NCBI RefSeq assembly: GCF_024868665.1
Contig: NC_079898.1
Span: forward strand, 5,032,096-5,096,095
Reading direction: 5' to 3'
Origin: Triplophysa rosa
Taxonomy: Eukaryota; Chordata; Actinopteri; Cypriniformes; Nemacheilidae
DNA length: 64,000 nt
Shown here: positions 51,101-54,100 of the stretch, one piece after another
How positions within the stretch are numbered: position 1 is the first letter of the stretch
How the letters are laid out: each line of letters opens with the position of its first letter
Made by a program: the position numbers and the translations under genes
Notes under the pieces: generated by a model
Database searches by the model: none
Told to the model about the DNA's origin: nothing
What the model saw: the letters and a program-made list of their open reading frames with translations, nothing else

Positions 51101-54100
51101 CAAACGTGCGGTGTGCGTTTAACACTGCAGATACTAGCGCTCAATGGGAAAGGCCAAAGATATATTAACAAGGTGCGCCACTGCCATTACAATAAATTGA
51201 AATGCAACACTACATAGCTGCCTGGAGGTGCTCTTGCTATGACGTAAATAGCTGTCTGAAAAGCCGTCGAGTGGCATGACTTTCGTTAAACAGACTTTGG
51301 CATGGTGCTGTAGACGCTCTCCCTGCATGTGCTGGGTGAGAGCAACGCGAACGTGCTGCTTTTGTATGCAGTGTAAAACATTATTGATTTGCCAAATTCG
51401 GACATTATCACTTTGGTGCAACGGGCAACCCCAATTCACTTATGCGTATTGAACCGTGGAGGTCGTACTAGGGCTGGGCGATATATCGTGCAATTCTTAT
51501 GCTCAGTTTCCTCAATGAATTACGGTTAAATGCCTCAACATCCGAAAGCCAGAGGGTGCTCTCGCTTAGAAACTCTGAATATGGGACACAGAAGAACGAT
51601 GCTAACTGTTTTTGTAATGGAAAAGTATTTACATTACAGTGCATTGCAAAACAATATGCACGCACTGGGACATGCTAACAGGAAGCGGAAGTGGCCGTTA
51701 TTGCCTAGACAACATTGTTGCCATTAACTGTCACAAATATCAAAATACAGCTCTTTTTTCCATTAAGGTATTTATTCATTCATTATTTCATATGTAATGT
51801 TTACTGTATACATTTGTTAATTTAGTGACCCATAAGTTATATAATTTATTAATGCAGTGGAGCGCCACTAAACTCCGCCTACTCGTGGTGAGTTGTGGGT
51901 AATATTAGCTTTTAAAGGGGTCATTTTACACGGCTGAAACTAATATTATTGTTTGCTTTAGCTGTATTACAATGTGTACACACGATTTAAGGTTCAAAAA
52001 CGCTGTATTTTCCACATACCGTGCATGTTTGTATCTCCTCTTAGCCCCGCCTCTCTGAAACGCGCAGATATTTTACAAAGCTCATTGCTCTGAAAAGCAA
52101 TGTGTGCTATGATTGGCCAGTTCACTATTGGTGGAATACTGCAATTGTGTGACGGAAATGTAACGCCTCTTACCATATTCGGAACATCAGGTTTCAAAGC
52201 AATTGTGCTGACAGGTACGCCCACCTTACTTGCTTGTAGATTTGGGCGATTTTAGTCAAATCACTCCACGAGCTGATGTCAAGTTGTGGGGGTGTGGTTA
52301 CACGAGGCGTTTCAGGCAGGTCTGGGTGAGCATTCGCTTCTAGATAAAATACATCTTTTGTTCCAACACTTAAATTTTTGCAATTTCACGTGTCTAATAC
52401 ATGCATGTGCAACTTATAACACACAAAAGACAAAGAAAAACATGTACTTCCGGCGAATGACTCCTTTAAGAGTTTGCATCTTTCTGCAATTTCTGCCGGA
52501 AGTAGTAGACCATCCGGGAATCTTTGGAATACTATTTTTAACTTACTATGATTTGGGACATACTAATTCTACTTATGAATACTATTTAGGACAGATAGTA
52601 CGCAGATTGGGACGCAGCAACAGTTTGAAATGACAATGGTGATATTCTATCGCTGTTCTTCAAACCTTTTCAGGTATTTTCATGATAATAAAGTATATTT
52701 ATAATGATGATGTTTGACGAGTGTTGCTTTTTCAAATGCAAGTTATAAAGTGATTTTAGATCGAGCAGTACTTCCTACTGATCAGTTCACAGAAGAGCTG
52801 TGCATAAAACCAAGAATCGATTTCAGAATCGATTCAGACATGTATAATTAGTGTGAATCGCGATATATGAGAATTCTGGCATCCCTTTAACAGGTGAAAA
52901 TTCACCAACAAGTGAAATATAGGCAGCTTTATAAAAATGAAGGATCTGGTATCAAAACAGCTGAAGTCTTAGATTTTACTCGGACACAATACGTCTTTAC
53001 TTGGCAAAAACGAGTAGTGGTTCGAGTGGTACAGTATTAGAAAATACCTGTGGGTGAGAGATGTTCCCGTTGAGCTCTCATTTCTCGCAGACGTTGTGCC
53101 ATGCTGTCAGATCGCTTTAAAGAGGGACTGTACACTATTCCACTCTCCTCATCAATAATGAATGGTTATGTATCAGAAACTGTATTCAGAATAAACAACA
53201 ACAATCCCAAATGCATTAAATAATCTGAGAAACTGCTGAATGGAGCAGTTGAAACAAACGTATGCTGCTCTCACCCACAGGAGATGAGGAGATCAAGCCC
53301 TCCATCATCTTATCCAGCTTCTTTTTCATCCGTCGATCATTCTCCGGGGTCTTTACTGGAATATCTCGGGGCTGCATGCAACGGTGCTGCAACAAACAAA
53401 ACAACAAGGTTTTTTAGTTTTTATAAAGTTAAAGCTGTTATTTGGTGCTTGCAATCACGAGCTAAATGAAAGCCTTCCTCTATTTATGTACAAACCCGAT
53501 TCCAAAAAAGTTGGGACACTGTACAAATTGTGAATAAAAACAGAATGCAATGATGTGGAAGTTTCAAATTTCAATATTTTATTCAGAATACAACATAGAT
53601 GACATATCAAATGTTTAAACTGATAGAATGTATCATTTTAAGGGAAAAATAAGTTGATTTTAAATTTCATGGCATCAACACATCTCAAAAAAGTTGGGAC
53701 AAGGCCATGTTTACCACTGTGTGGCATCCCCTCTTCTTTTTATAACAGTCTGCAAACGTCTGGGGACTGAGGAGACAAGTTGCTCAAGTTTAGGAATAGG
53801 AATGTTGTCCCATTCTTGTCTAATACAGGCTTTTAGTTGCTCGACTGTCTTAGGTCTTCTTTGTCGCATCTTCCTCTTTATGATGCGCCAAATGTTTTCT
53901 ATGGGTGAAAGATCTGGACTGCAGGCTGGCCATTTCAGTACCCGGATCCTTCTTCTACGCAGCCATGATGTTGTAATTGATGCAGTATGTGGTCTGGCAT
54001 TGTCATGTTGGAAAATGCAAGGTCTTCCCTGAAAGAGACGACGTCTGGATGGGAGCATATGTTGTTCTAGAACTTGGATATACCTTTCAGCATTGATGGT

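Noticed and set aside
51470..52886. A single large hAT element spanning MITE copy D.
   Set aside because: The two possible ends share only about nine bases (GATATATCG) and no target duplication was found.
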